Source: an uncultured Pseudomonadota bacterium
GTDB lineage: Bacteria > Bdellovibrionota_B > Oligoflexia > Oligoflexales > Bog-1112
Direction: 5' to 3'
DNA: 6,333 nucleotides
NCBI GenBank assembly: GCA_937896265.1
Contig: CALBMD010000210.1
Location: 1-6,333 of the forward strand
The position numbers were made by a program, and so were the translations under genes. The stretch's first letter is position 1, and each line of letters opens with the position of its first letter. The notes under the pieces are model-generated. The model was not told the origin of the DNA. It worked only from the letters and a program-made list of their open reading frames with translations, and searched no databases. Shown here piece after piece: positions 1-6,295 of this stretch.

Positions 1-1095
1 CAAATTTTACCACTAGAAAATGGCGATTTTATCGCTCCAGTACACATCCAAAAAAAATTAGCCTTTTTCTTGCGGTTAGATAACTCTGGACCAGTATTTT
101 TTGAACTCATCGCTGCTAATCATGATAGCATTTTACGGTATGGTCCTTCGGGGACATTTTCTAAACGCAAGACGGCCTTAAAACCTTTTGATGAATCTTC
201 TTGGCTAGCCCTAGACAATAGACTGCCAGCTCTCATTTTAGACTTATCTACATTAGAATCTCAGGATAAAAAAGAAAATGACAACCCTATGCAAATAGGA
301 CACTTCTACTTACAACAACACATAAAAAAAAGACTCAAAAGACGACTCAAGACCATTAACAAATCCCTTAGAGAACAAAAGGCTCATCAAGCTAGCCCAC
401 AAGACACTTTCAAGCTAGAAAGAGAGATAAAACACCTTGAACAGCATGACTTTATAAAAGAAAACCAGCCAAACAGTATTGGCAGGCAATTAAGCGAACT
501 CTATGCGTTACTTAAAAAAAAGAAACGCAGCACTACCCTTGCTGGCGAACAGATTGCACAATGTCAAAGAGAGATAAAAGCACTCACAGAAGACTTAGCC
601 ATTACAGAAGGGCAGGCGTTAGAGGAAGCTGCTCTCTTAGCTATTGCTGCAAAGTGGCGGTTGAACCCGCCAAAAAATCCTTCACAAGCATCATCTAGCC
701 CTGCGAAAGCAAGCCCTTACTTCAAATTTTTAGTTGATGGACAATTATTGCTTGTCGCCAAAAATGCCGAGCTTGGCGACAAGCTGCTAAAAAGCGCTAA
801 AGGCAATGACCTATGGTTTCATATTGCAGGACAAAAGGGTGCTCATATTCTTGCCCCTTTTAGCAAAGATGAGCCTAGTGGTAAAGCAAAGCATGCAGGC
901 GCTATTCTAGCTCTTTTTTATGCCAAAAACAAAGAGAGCAGTAAAGGTGAGGTATATATTGCTAAGCGCCACCATCTTAAAAAAGACGGACCTAAAACTG
1001 GTCTTTGGAAGATAGAAAAAGCTCAGACACTGACCATCAACTATACTCAAAGCGAACTGCAAGAAATCCTGCAAACAAAACTAGCCAAGTCTTGA
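1..1095 (+). CDS. NFACT-family (RqcH/FbpA-like) protein, 5'-truncated by window edge
   Basis: The reading frame is open from base 1, so the N-terminus lies upstream. An in-frame TTG at 70 is not a credible start because family-like sequence precedes it. The 364 visible residues compare with about 550-580 for full-length RqcH. Three parts are visible. Residues 1-60 look like the end of NFACT-N (FFELIAANHDSIL resembles the family's 'iEl.gr.sNiiL' strand). Residues 104-203 are Lys/Glu/Gln-rich helices, as in the family's coiled coil. Residues 242-350 match NFACT-R, with VAKNAELGDKL (253-262), DLWFH (270-274), GAHIL and a terminal Lys-rich LKKDGPKTGLW. Family members bind stalled 50S subunits and tRNA, and bacterial RqcH adds alanine tails to nascent chains. 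Here the expected Asp-Arg dipeptide reads K18-K19, so tailing activity is doubtful. The old name 'fibronectin-binding protein' should not be taken literally. Family assignment is confident; function is inferred. Confidence 0.87.
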   Translation, partial: QILPLENGDFIAPVHIQKKLAFFLRLDNSGPVFFELIAANHDSILRYGPSGTFSKRKTALKPFDESSWLALDNRLPALILDLSTLESQDKKENDNPMQIGHFYLQQHIKKRLKRRLKTINKSLREQKAHQASPQDTFKLEREIKHLEQHDFIKENQPNSIGRQLSELYALLKKKKRSTTLAGEQIAQCQREIKALTEDLAITEGQALEEAALLAIAAKWRLNPPKNPSQASSSPAKASPYFKFLVDGQLLLVAKNAELGDKLLKSAKGNDLWFHIAGQKGAHILAPFSKDEPSGKAKHAGAILALFYAKNKESSKGEVYIAKRHHLKKDGPKTGLWKIEKAQTLTINYTQSELQEILQTKLAKS

Positions 1096-1120
1096 CATCC
1101 GTCTCATCAAGCCATATTAG
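1092..1120 (+). promoter_or_regulatory. sigma70-type promoter for the ABC operon
   Basis: A perfect -35 box TTGACA lies at 1092-1097. After a 17-bp spacer comes TATTAG (1115-1120), which matches the -10 consensus at four of six positions. Transcription would start near 1127, leaving a 5' leader of about 60 bases before GTG 1189. The -35 box overlaps the TGA stop of the upstream NFACT gene (1093-1095), and no terminator separates the two genes, so some read-through is possible. The call rests on sequence match and position only. The last base of the -10 box is non-consensus. Confidence 0.7.
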
Positions 1121-1173
1121 ATTGTAGCAGCTATAACAGCTCTATGCTAAGCTTGGGAAAAATTGACCTGATG

Positions 1174-1179
1174 AGGAGG
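1174..1179 (+). promoter_or_regulatory. Ribosome binding site that fixes the ABC ATPase start
   Basis: AGGAGG is a full anti-Shine-Dalgarno match and ends 9 bases before GTG 1189. In-frame ATG codons at 1144 and 1171 have no comparable site at a suitable distance, and the ATG at 1171 touches this site itself. This favours the GTG start. Confidence 0.85.
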
Positions 1180-1188
1180 ATCCGATCT

Positions 1189-2124
1189 GTGATCAAGGTT
1201 AAAAATCTTACTCGAAAGTTTGGCGCCTTCACCGCCGTCAACTCCATATCGTTTGAAATCCCGCGAGGGCAAATTGTTGGATTACTTGGCCATAACGGTG
1301 CTGGTAAAACGACGACGCTTAAAATGATGACTGGGTTTTTGGAGGGGACTAGTGGCGAAGTTACTATTGATGGCCTAGACATCAATCAACATAGACTTCA
1401 AATCCAAAGCCGCATTGGCTATCTTCCTGAAAATTCACCGCTATACCCTGAATTGACCGTAGTTGAGTACCTCCAATATGTTGCTCAATTAAGAGGGATT
1501 GAACCAAGTCAAATTCCAGACGCTATACGCAGTGCTATTGCCGCAACAGATCTCAAAGATAAAGCAACGCAAAACATTGAAACGCTCTCCAAAGGCTACA
1601 AACAACGTGTGGGAGTAGCGCAAGCTATCTTACACAAACCTGATATTTTAATCCTTGATGAACCAACAAATGGCCTTGATCCAACACAGATTTTAGCCAT
1701 GCGTAATCTAATAACAAACCTTGGCAAATCAGCAACGGTTATTATTTCTACCCATATCATGCAGGAAGTAGAGGCTATCTGTGATAGAGCCTTAATTATC
1801 CTAAATGGCAGATTGGCCGAAGACACAATGATCGCCGATCTGAAAAAAGGCAATGCCCTCAGCCTACATTTGAAAGAAAAACCTGAAGTAGTAGAACCCA
1901 TGCTTAGGTCAATTTCAGGTGTTAGCGCGGTGCACAGCGCGCCTCGCAGCGAAGGTCTTTTTAGCTACAATATTACCTTGCAAGCCGACACTCCATCACT
2001 TGCCCCACACTTAGCAAAAGCTGTTATCGATAAAGGTTGGGATCTTTTTAGCTTGTCTCAAGAACAACGCGACTTGGAGACCGTGTTTAAAGAAGTTAAT
2101 AGCCAAAGTAAAGGAGCTCGCTAA
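1189..2124 (+). CDS. ABC transporter ATP-binding protein, GldA/CcmA type
   Basis: This 311-residue cytoplasmic ATPase should power the membrane protein encoded next to it. The GTG start is chosen because AGGAGG lies 9 bases upstream and the product then begins MIKVKNLTRKFG, typical of the family; an ATG at 1144 would add 15 residues with no family match. Motifs in order are Walker A GHNGAGKTT (34-42), a Q-loop region YLPENSPLYPELTV (78-91) with Glu81 where many ABC proteins have Gln (common in this subfamily), signature LSKGYKQR (133-140), Walker B ILILDEP (153-159), D-loop GLDP (162-165) and switch His189 in STHIMQEVE. All catalytic elements are intact. Residues 220-311 form a C-terminal extension common in ABC-2-type ATPases. 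The closest relatives are GldA-like ATPases paired with GldF/GldG. Transcription is probably from the promoter at 1092-1120. The stop codon shares its last base with the next start, suggesting translational coupling. Confidence 0.95.
   Translation: MIKVKNLTRKFGAFTAVNSISFEIPRGQIVGLLGHNGAGKTTTLKMMTGFLEGTSGEVTIDGLDINQHRLQIQSRIGYLPENSPLYPELTVVEYLQYVAQLRGIEPSQIPDAIRSAIAATDLKDKATQNIETLSKGYKQRVGVAQAILHKPDILILDEPTNGLDPTQILAMRNLITNLGKSATVIISTHIMQEVEAICDRALIILNGRLAEDTMIADLKKGNALSLHLKEKPEVVEPMLRSISGVSAVHSAPRSEGLFSYNITLQADTPSLAPHLAKAVIDKGWDLFSLSQEQRDLETVFKEVNSQSKGAR
2111..2116 (+). promoter_or_regulatory. Ribosome binding site of the fusion permease gene
   Basis: AAGGAG lies inside the last codons of the ATPase gene, 7 bases before ATG 2124. 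The stop and start codons overlap as TAATG, so the gene combines its own good site with likely re-initiation by ribosomes finishing the ATPase. Confidence 0.8.
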
Positions 2125-5051
2125 TGTCCAAGATCCTGACGGTCGCTAAAAAAGAGTTGTGGACCTACTTTACATCTGCAACAGCCTATATATTTCTCGG
2201 CGCTTATCTCCTAGTAAGTCTATTTGCCTTTTTCTGGGTTGAAAAGTTTTTCTCTCGCAATCTTGCTGACTTGCGTCCTTTATTTGACTGGATGCCAGTC
2301 TTAATGATTTTTCTTGTCGCTACCTTGACGATGAAATCTTGGAGCGAAGAACACCGCATGGGCACTCTAGAATTCCTTCTAACTTTGCCTGTTAAGACAC
2401 ATGAATATGCTTTGGGCAAATTTTTGGCTTGTCTAGAATTAGTAGCTATTGGGCTTGCTTTGACCTTTGGTCTCGCCATAAGCGTTGGTCTCCTTGGTCC
2501 CATAGATTGGGGTCCAGTTTTTGGGGCCTATTTTGCCTCTCTACTCATGGCTGCTGCATATATCTCTATTGGGCTTTTTGTAAGCTCACGCTCTAATAGT
2601 CAAATTATTAGCTTAATTGTCACAAGCATCGTCTGTGGCAGCTTTTATCTCATAGGTTCAGAAGCTCTGGTTGGCTTTTTCGGCAACAAGGGCAGTGAAA
2701 TTCTACGTTTAATTGGCTCAGGATCGCGTTTTAATTCTATTAGCCGCGGAGTTCTCGACTTTAGAGACATATACTACTACCTCAGTATTACCGCTCTCTT
2801 CTTATCGCTTAGTGTGTTTTATCTTGAGCGCTTAAAGTGGTCAAAAGGCCCAGCTGTAGACTCAAACCATTCTCTCAAATTAGCAACCACTGTCCTATTA
2901 GGCATTAATCTACTTGTTGCTAATATTTGGCTAAACAAAGTGGATGCTCTAAGAGTCGATATGACGCAACATAGGATCTATTCCATTTCTGATGCGACCA
3001 AAGATGTGCTTCATCAACTGCAAGAACCATTGACTATTCGCGGCTATTTTAGCGCCAAGACTCACCCACTGCTTGCCCCTCTTGTTCCAACTGTGCGGGA
3101 TTTCTTAAAAGAGTATCAACTTGCCAGCCAAACAAAGGTAAAGACAGAATTCTTAGACCCTGTTGAAGATGAAAATGTTGAGGCAGAGATTAACCGAAAA
3201 TACAATATTAAGCCGGTACCATTTCAAGTTGCCGATCGCCACTCAGCAGCAATGGTAAGCTCTTATTTTAATATTGTGATTGAATATGGCAATCAGCATG
3301 AAGTGTTAGGCTTTGAAGAGCTAATCGAAGTTAAGCATGATGGTGTTGGAGAGATCAATGTCCAACTGAGAAATCTTGAATACGATATCACTAGCCGCGT
3401 AAAAAAAGTGCTGCAATCTTTCCAAGGCACAGACAATTTGTTTGCTTCTCTTGATAAGCCTGTGAAGTTTGTTGGCTACGTTTCTGAAGCTTCCTTACCG
3501 GAAAAACTACAGCCTCTAGTTAAGGACATTAAGCTTTCCCTAGAAAAATATAAGCAAGATGCTGGTGGCAAACTAGAAATTGAATTTTTAGATCCAAGCG
3601 CTGACCAAGAGCTAGCAAATACAATTGCGACTAAATATGGATTCAAACCGCAGGCACTTAGTATTTTTGCTCAAGAGAGCTTCTATTTCTATTTGACATT
3701 GCAGCATGAAACCAAGGTTTACCCTCTTGGAATTCCAGAAGATCTAAGTGTTGCCCACTTCAACACAAACATGGACGCTACTCTAAAACGACTAGCTCCT
3801 GGCTTTTTGCGAACAGCTGGCCTTTATACACCTCCTTCTGCCCCTTCAAACCCTATGATGGCACAATTTGGTGGCGCTCAAGAGAGCAAACAATACCAAG
3901 CTGTTAGACAAAAACTTAGCCAAAATTATAACGTTGAAACCTTGAATTTAGATACAGGCGTGATTCCTGGTAACATTGATCTAGTTGTCGTTGTCGCACC
4001 TAAAGACTTAAATGAAAAACAAGTATTTGCCCTCGATCAATTCTTGATGGCTGGCGGCTCAGTCATCTTAGCAACCTCTCCAGTTAGTGTTGATCTAAGC
4101 CGCGAAGGCTTTGACCTCAAAGAGCAGCAAAGCGGCCTTGAATCCTGGTTAAGCCATTTTGGCATTGAGATCCCAAAAGAACTCGTGCTTGATACACGCA
4201 ACTCTGGTTTTCCTGAAATGCGCCGCCGCGTCATTCAAGGCATTACTATTAATGAGCCGACGATTGTTTCTTACCCCTTCTTTGTCGATATCCGTCAAGA
4301 CGGCCTAGATGATAAAAACGCGATTGCTTCAGGCTTAGGGCAAATTACCTTAGCATGGCCATCACCGATTGTTTTAGATGCAGAGAAAAACAAAGGCCGT
4401 CAGGTTGTTGCTTTGGCAAAGAGCTCCAAAAACTCATGGCGTACAAGCGAGATGAACATTGAATCTAACCGTGCGCTTTATCCTGAAATTGGCTTCAAAG
4501 AAGGTGAAAAGAAAGAATCTTCGACTCTAGCTGCTCTCGTTGAAGGTGAATTTACCTCTTATTTCGCCGGTAAAACTTCGCCGCTTTTAGTACAAACTGA
4601 CAAGGATGCTAGCAAGGCTAAAGATAAAATAATAAATCCTGCTGATGATGGCGAAGAAGAAGGTGACAACAAGAAAAAAGATACAGGCGTTGTCACGGGT
4701 GTAATTGAAAAATCACCTTCAGTAGCACGTATTATTCTTGTAGCCTCCAATGAGTTTGTAGCCGATGAGATTTTGAAGATCTCTGGCATGATTAATGGCA
4801 CTCAGTACCTTAATCCATTACAGCTACTTGAAAACGCTGCAGACTGGTCAACAGAAGATCGATCCCTCTTATCTATACGCAGCCGTGGCCACTTTGCCAG
4901 AACGCTTGTGCCACTTACTGAAGGACAAAAAACCTTCTGGGAAGGGCTAAACTATGTCTTAGCCGTGCTTGGCCTCTTAGGAGTCTACCTGGTCTATCGT
5001 ATAGTACGAAATCGCTCAACACGGCGCTTTAAAGAACTAAATTTAGCTTAA
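2124..5051 (+). CDS. GldF-type ABC-2 permease fused to GldG-like extracytoplasmic protein
   Basis: This 975-residue inner-membrane protein joins two units that are usually separate genes. Residues 1-240 are a GldF-like ABC-2 permease with six hydrophobic segments (about 17-39, 55-70, 100-123, 132-153, 160-180, 218-234) and the family motif SWSEEHRMGTLEFLLTLP (72-89). Residue 251 onward resembles GldG (PF09822-like): a seventh segment (251-270), a soluble part of about 670 residues, and a last segment (945-961) followed by a short basic tail (VRNRSTRR). The soluble part has two copies of the first GldG-type domain (302-403 and 446-543). It continues with an alpha/beta region (about 563-690) containing NIDLVVVVAP and DQFLMAGGSVILATSP. 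An acidic-then-lysine linker lies at about 824-854. By family topology the soluble part should face the periplasm. GldF plus GldG is about 800 residues, and the extra length roughly matches the duplicated domain. The substrate is unknown; a link to gliding is not implied. Confidence 0.92.
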   Translation: MSKILTVAKKELWTYFTSATAYIFLGAYLLVSLFAFFWVEKFFSRNLADLRPLFDWMPVLMIFLVATLTMKSWSEEHRMGTLEFLLTLPVKTHEYALGKFLACLELVAIGLALTFGLAISVGLLGPIDWGPVFGAYFASLLMAAAYISIGLFVSSRSNSQIISLIVTSIVCGSFYLIGSEALVGFFGNKGSEILRLIGSGSRFNSISRGVLDFRDIYYYLSITALFLSLSVFYLERLKWSKGPAVDSNHSLKLATTVLLGINLLVANIWLNKVDALRVDMTQHRIYSISDATKDVLHQLQEPLTIRGYFSAKTHPLLAPLVPTVRDFLKEYQLASQTKVKTEFLDPVEDENVEAEINRKYNIKPVPFQVADRHSAAMVSSYFNIVIEYGNQHEVLGFEELIEVKHDGVGEINVQLRNLEYDITSRVKKVLQSFQGTDNLFASLDKPVKFVGYVSEASLPEKLQPLVKDIKLSLEKYKQDAGGKLEIEFLDPSADQELANTIATKYGFKPQALSIFAQESFYFYLTLQHETKVYPLGIPEDLSVAHFNTNMDATLKRLAPGFLRTAGLYTPPSAPSNPMMAQFGGAQESKQYQAVRQKLSQNYNVETLNLDTGVIPGNIDLVVVVAPKDLNEKQVFALDQFLMAGGSVILATSPVSVDLSREGFDLKEQQSGLESWLSHFGIEIPKELVLDTRNSGFPEMRRRVIQGITINEPTIVSYPFFVDIRQDGLDDKNAIASGLGQITLAWPSPIVLDAEKNKGRQVVALAKSSKNSWRTSEMNIESNRALYPEIGFKEGEKKESSTLAALVEGEFTSYFAGKTSPLLVQTDKDASKAKDKIINPADDGEEEGDNKKKDTGVVTGVIEKSPSVARIILVASNEFVADEILKISGMINGTQYLNPLQLLENAADWSTEDRSLLSIRSRGHFARTLVPLTEGQKTFWEGLNYVLAVLGLLGVYLVYRIVRNRSTRRFKELNLA
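3027..3332 (+). repeat. Domain repeat copy 1 in the GldG-like region (residues 302-403)
   Basis: This is the first copy of a tandem protein-level repeat. Landmarks are PLTIRGYFS (302-310), PLVPTVRDFLKEY, EFLDP (342-346) and INRKYNIKP (356-364), ending around Glu-Val 402-403. A helical stretch, RNLEYDITSRVKKVL, links it to copy 2. The DNA has diverged, so the repeat is visible only in translation. Confidence 0.75.
3459..3752 (+). repeat. Domain repeat copy 2 in the GldG-like region (residues 446-543)
   Basis: The landmarks match copy 1 in the same order: PVKFVGYVS (446-454), PLVKDIKLSLEKY, EFLDP (487-491) and IATKYGFKP (501-509), ending at about Ser-Val 542-543. EFLDP to KP spans 18 residues in both copies, and the distance from the first Pro to EFLDP is 40 or 41. 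It is followed by NTNMDATLKRL, comparable to the helix after copy 1. Confidence 0.75.
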
Positions 5052-5055
5052 GGGA
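5050..5055 (+). promoter_or_regulatory. Ribosome binding site of the DUF4340-type gene
   Basis: AAGGGA overlaps the TAA stop of the permease gene (5049-5051) and lies 7 bases before ATG 5063. The short 11-base gap leaves no room for a separate promoter, so co-transcription is expected. Confidence 0.7.
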
Positions 5056-5062
5056 TTGATCC

Positions 5063-6136
5063 ATGACTTCTAATATCAAAATTCTTGCAGGTGTCCTTGC
5101 TGTGCAGCTTGGTTTAGTTACTTTCTTCTTAATGAAGAAGGAGCCTACAGCTGCCTTTGAAGCAACTCAAAATCTTTTATCTATTGATTTTGATAAATTG
5201 GACAAGATTGTTATTGCCCCTGAAAAAAACGATAAAACAAAAGATGCAAAAGCTTTAACTTTAGTTAAAACAGATGCTAAGTGGCTCCTTCCAGAACACT
5301 TCTCTTTTCCATGCTCTGAAACTAAGACCTCTGACTTCCTAAAAGCTATGAAAGAGATGAAAAAAAGCTGGCCGCTTGGCAAAACCATGTTAGCAGCGAA
5401 AAAGTACTCTGTAGTTGACGATAAATTTGAGAGGAAAATTGACTTTTACACAGGGGACAAGATCGTAGCAAGTCTCTACCTTGGCGATTCTCCTGGGTTT
5501 AGAAAGGTATATGCCCGAGTTGATAAAGAAGAACTCACCTTTGGTATCAAATTCAATACCTTTGATGTACCAGTCAATGCAAAACAATGGGTCAACAAAG
5601 AGTACTATGAAATTCCAAAACCACTCGCCAAAGAGATTACTGCGCCAGGTTTGACTCTAATTGCTGATAACGGTAAGTTTTTGGTAAAAGATCTTGATGC
5701 TAACCATGAAACAGACACAACTAACTCAGGCAACCTTGTAAGTAAACTGCTATCACCTCACTTCGACGAGGTTTTAGGGTTCAAAGAAAAGGTTGATAAA
5801 GGCGAAAAAGTACTTAGTTACCAAGTTAAAACAGAAAAAGAAACCGTATCATTTGACTTTTATCGCAGCAAAGGCGGCGATTCCAAAGCCAAGCAAGACG
5901 ATAGTAAGAAAACTGAAAAGGCAGCTGAAGATTTAGTTTTAGAAGTTTCAAAATACCCTTATGCTTTCAAGATCTTAGAAAGCAAAGTAAAAGATCTCTT
6001 AACCATAGATAAGACGCTTTATGTCAAAGAGAAAAAAGCAGTGAACAATGACGCTTCAACAAAGAAAGAAGCTCATGCACAGCCAGACCTAGGTGATAAT
6101 CAACCAGAGAAAAAAGATGAAAGTAGCGGTAGTTAG
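5063..6136 (+). CDS. DUF4340-type membrane-anchored extracytoplasmic protein
   Basis: This 357-residue protein has one N-terminal hydrophobic segment (about 7-24) followed by Lys-Lys. There is no lipobox cysteine there, so it is probably a single-pass inner-membrane protein with its bulk in the periplasm. The body resembles the DUF4340 family that often accompanies GldA/GldF/GldG-like genes. A W-L-L-P motif (74-77) comes early, then KIVASLYLGDSP (around 139-144) and VYARVD (149-154), matching the family pattern of a lineage-specific 'LG......vY.r' pair of strands. A Lys/Asp/Glu-rich segment (about 271-291, GGDSKAKQDDSKK...) interrupts the C-terminal half. The last 35 or so residues are charged, low in hydrophobics and probably disordered. 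It lies 11 bp after the fusion gene and likely partners its soluble domain. The biochemical role is unknown for the family. Confidence 0.85.
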   Translation: MTSNIKILAGVLAVQLGLVTFFLMKKEPTAAFEATQNLLSIDFDKLDKIVIAPEKNDKTKDAKALTLVKTDAKWLLPEHFSFPCSETKTSDFLKAMKEMKKSWPLGKTMLAAKKYSVVDDKFERKIDFYTGDKIVASLYLGDSPGFRKVYARVDKEELTFGIKFNTFDVPVNAKQWVNKEYYEIPKPLAKEITAPGLTLIADNGKFLVKDLDANHETDTTNSGNLVSKLLSPHFDEVLGFKEKVDKGEKVLSYQVKTEKETVSFDFYRSKGGDSKAKQDDSKKTEKAAEDLVLEVSKYPYAFKILESKVKDLLTIDKTLYVKEKKAVNNDASTKKEAHAQPDLGDNQPEKKDESSGS

Positions 6137-6150
6137 CACTACTCCGCGGA

Positions 6151-6169
6151 TTTAGGGAATGTCCCTAAA
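6151..6169 (+). terminator. 8-bp hairpin after the operon, possible terminator
   Basis: TTTAGGGA (6151-6158) and TCCCTAAA (6162-6169) form a perfect 8-bp stem with a 3-base ATG loop. It starts 15 bases after the TAG stop of the last operon gene. The following bases (CTCTTAGCC) hold no proper T-run, so it may protect the mRNA 3' end or terminate only weakly. The hairpin itself is certain; its role is inferred. Confidence 0.5.
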
Positions 6170-6235
6170 CTCTTAGCCATGCAATCGTAACCATAGTAAG
6201 ATAGTTTGTAATAGCAGCCTGGCATAAGACGGTGT

Positions 6236-6295
6236 TCTGGGGAGCTACGCGCTCCCCAGACCTCTGCGCCGGGGGAAGATTCCCCCTAGGCCCCC
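6236..6295. repeat. GC-rich double-palindrome module
   Basis: A perfect 10-bp inverted repeat, TCTGGGGAGC (6236-6245) and GCTCCCCAGA (6251-6260), has a 5-base loop. It is followed by GGGGGAA (6271-6277) and TTCCCCC (6280-6286) around a 2-base centre, then CCTAGG and another CCCCC (6291-6295). This stretch is about 70% GC in an otherwise AT-leaning window. No T-tract directly follows either stem on either strand, so a simple intrinsic terminator is not well supported. A dispersed REP-like palindromic element is plausible but cannot be proven from one copy. Confidence 0.55.

Noticed and set aside
70..72. TTG 70 as the start of the NFACT gene
   Set aside because: The frame is open to base 1 with plausible NFACT-N sequence before it, so the gene is truncated by the window edge rather than starting here.
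1..1095. Fibronectin-binding adhesin
   Set aside because: This is a legacy name for NFACT proteins. The visible protein has coiled-coil and RNA-binding-type domains and no surface-anchoring signal in the visible part.
1125..1149. Imperfect inverted repeat (TAGCA...TGCTA with an inner AGCT pair) in the operon leader
   Set aside because: The stems are only 4-5 bp with a bulge. It could be chance, and no operator or riboswitch is recognisable.
1131..1385. Minus-strand open frame opposite the start of the ABC ATPase
   Set aside because: It is antisense to the Walker A region of a clear gene, has no family-like sequence, and has no ribosome site that stands out.
4559..4801. Minus-strand open frame rich in Ser/Pro opposite the fusion gene
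   Set aside because: The Ser/Pro bias simply mirrors the acidic/lysine-rich linker on the + strand. The same reasoning applies to the other minus-strand frames at 1596-1901, 2204-2503, 4037-4234, 5167-5388 and 5390-5587.
1189..6136. Reading the operon as proof of gliding motility
   Set aside because: GldA/GldF/GldG-like sets occur widely in non-gliding bacteria, and none of the gliding motor or secretion genes (such as GldK-N) are in the window.
6236..6295. G-quadruplex on the minus strand
   Set aside because: Only three G-runs of four or more lie on that strand, and the runs are better explained by pairing within the two hairpins.
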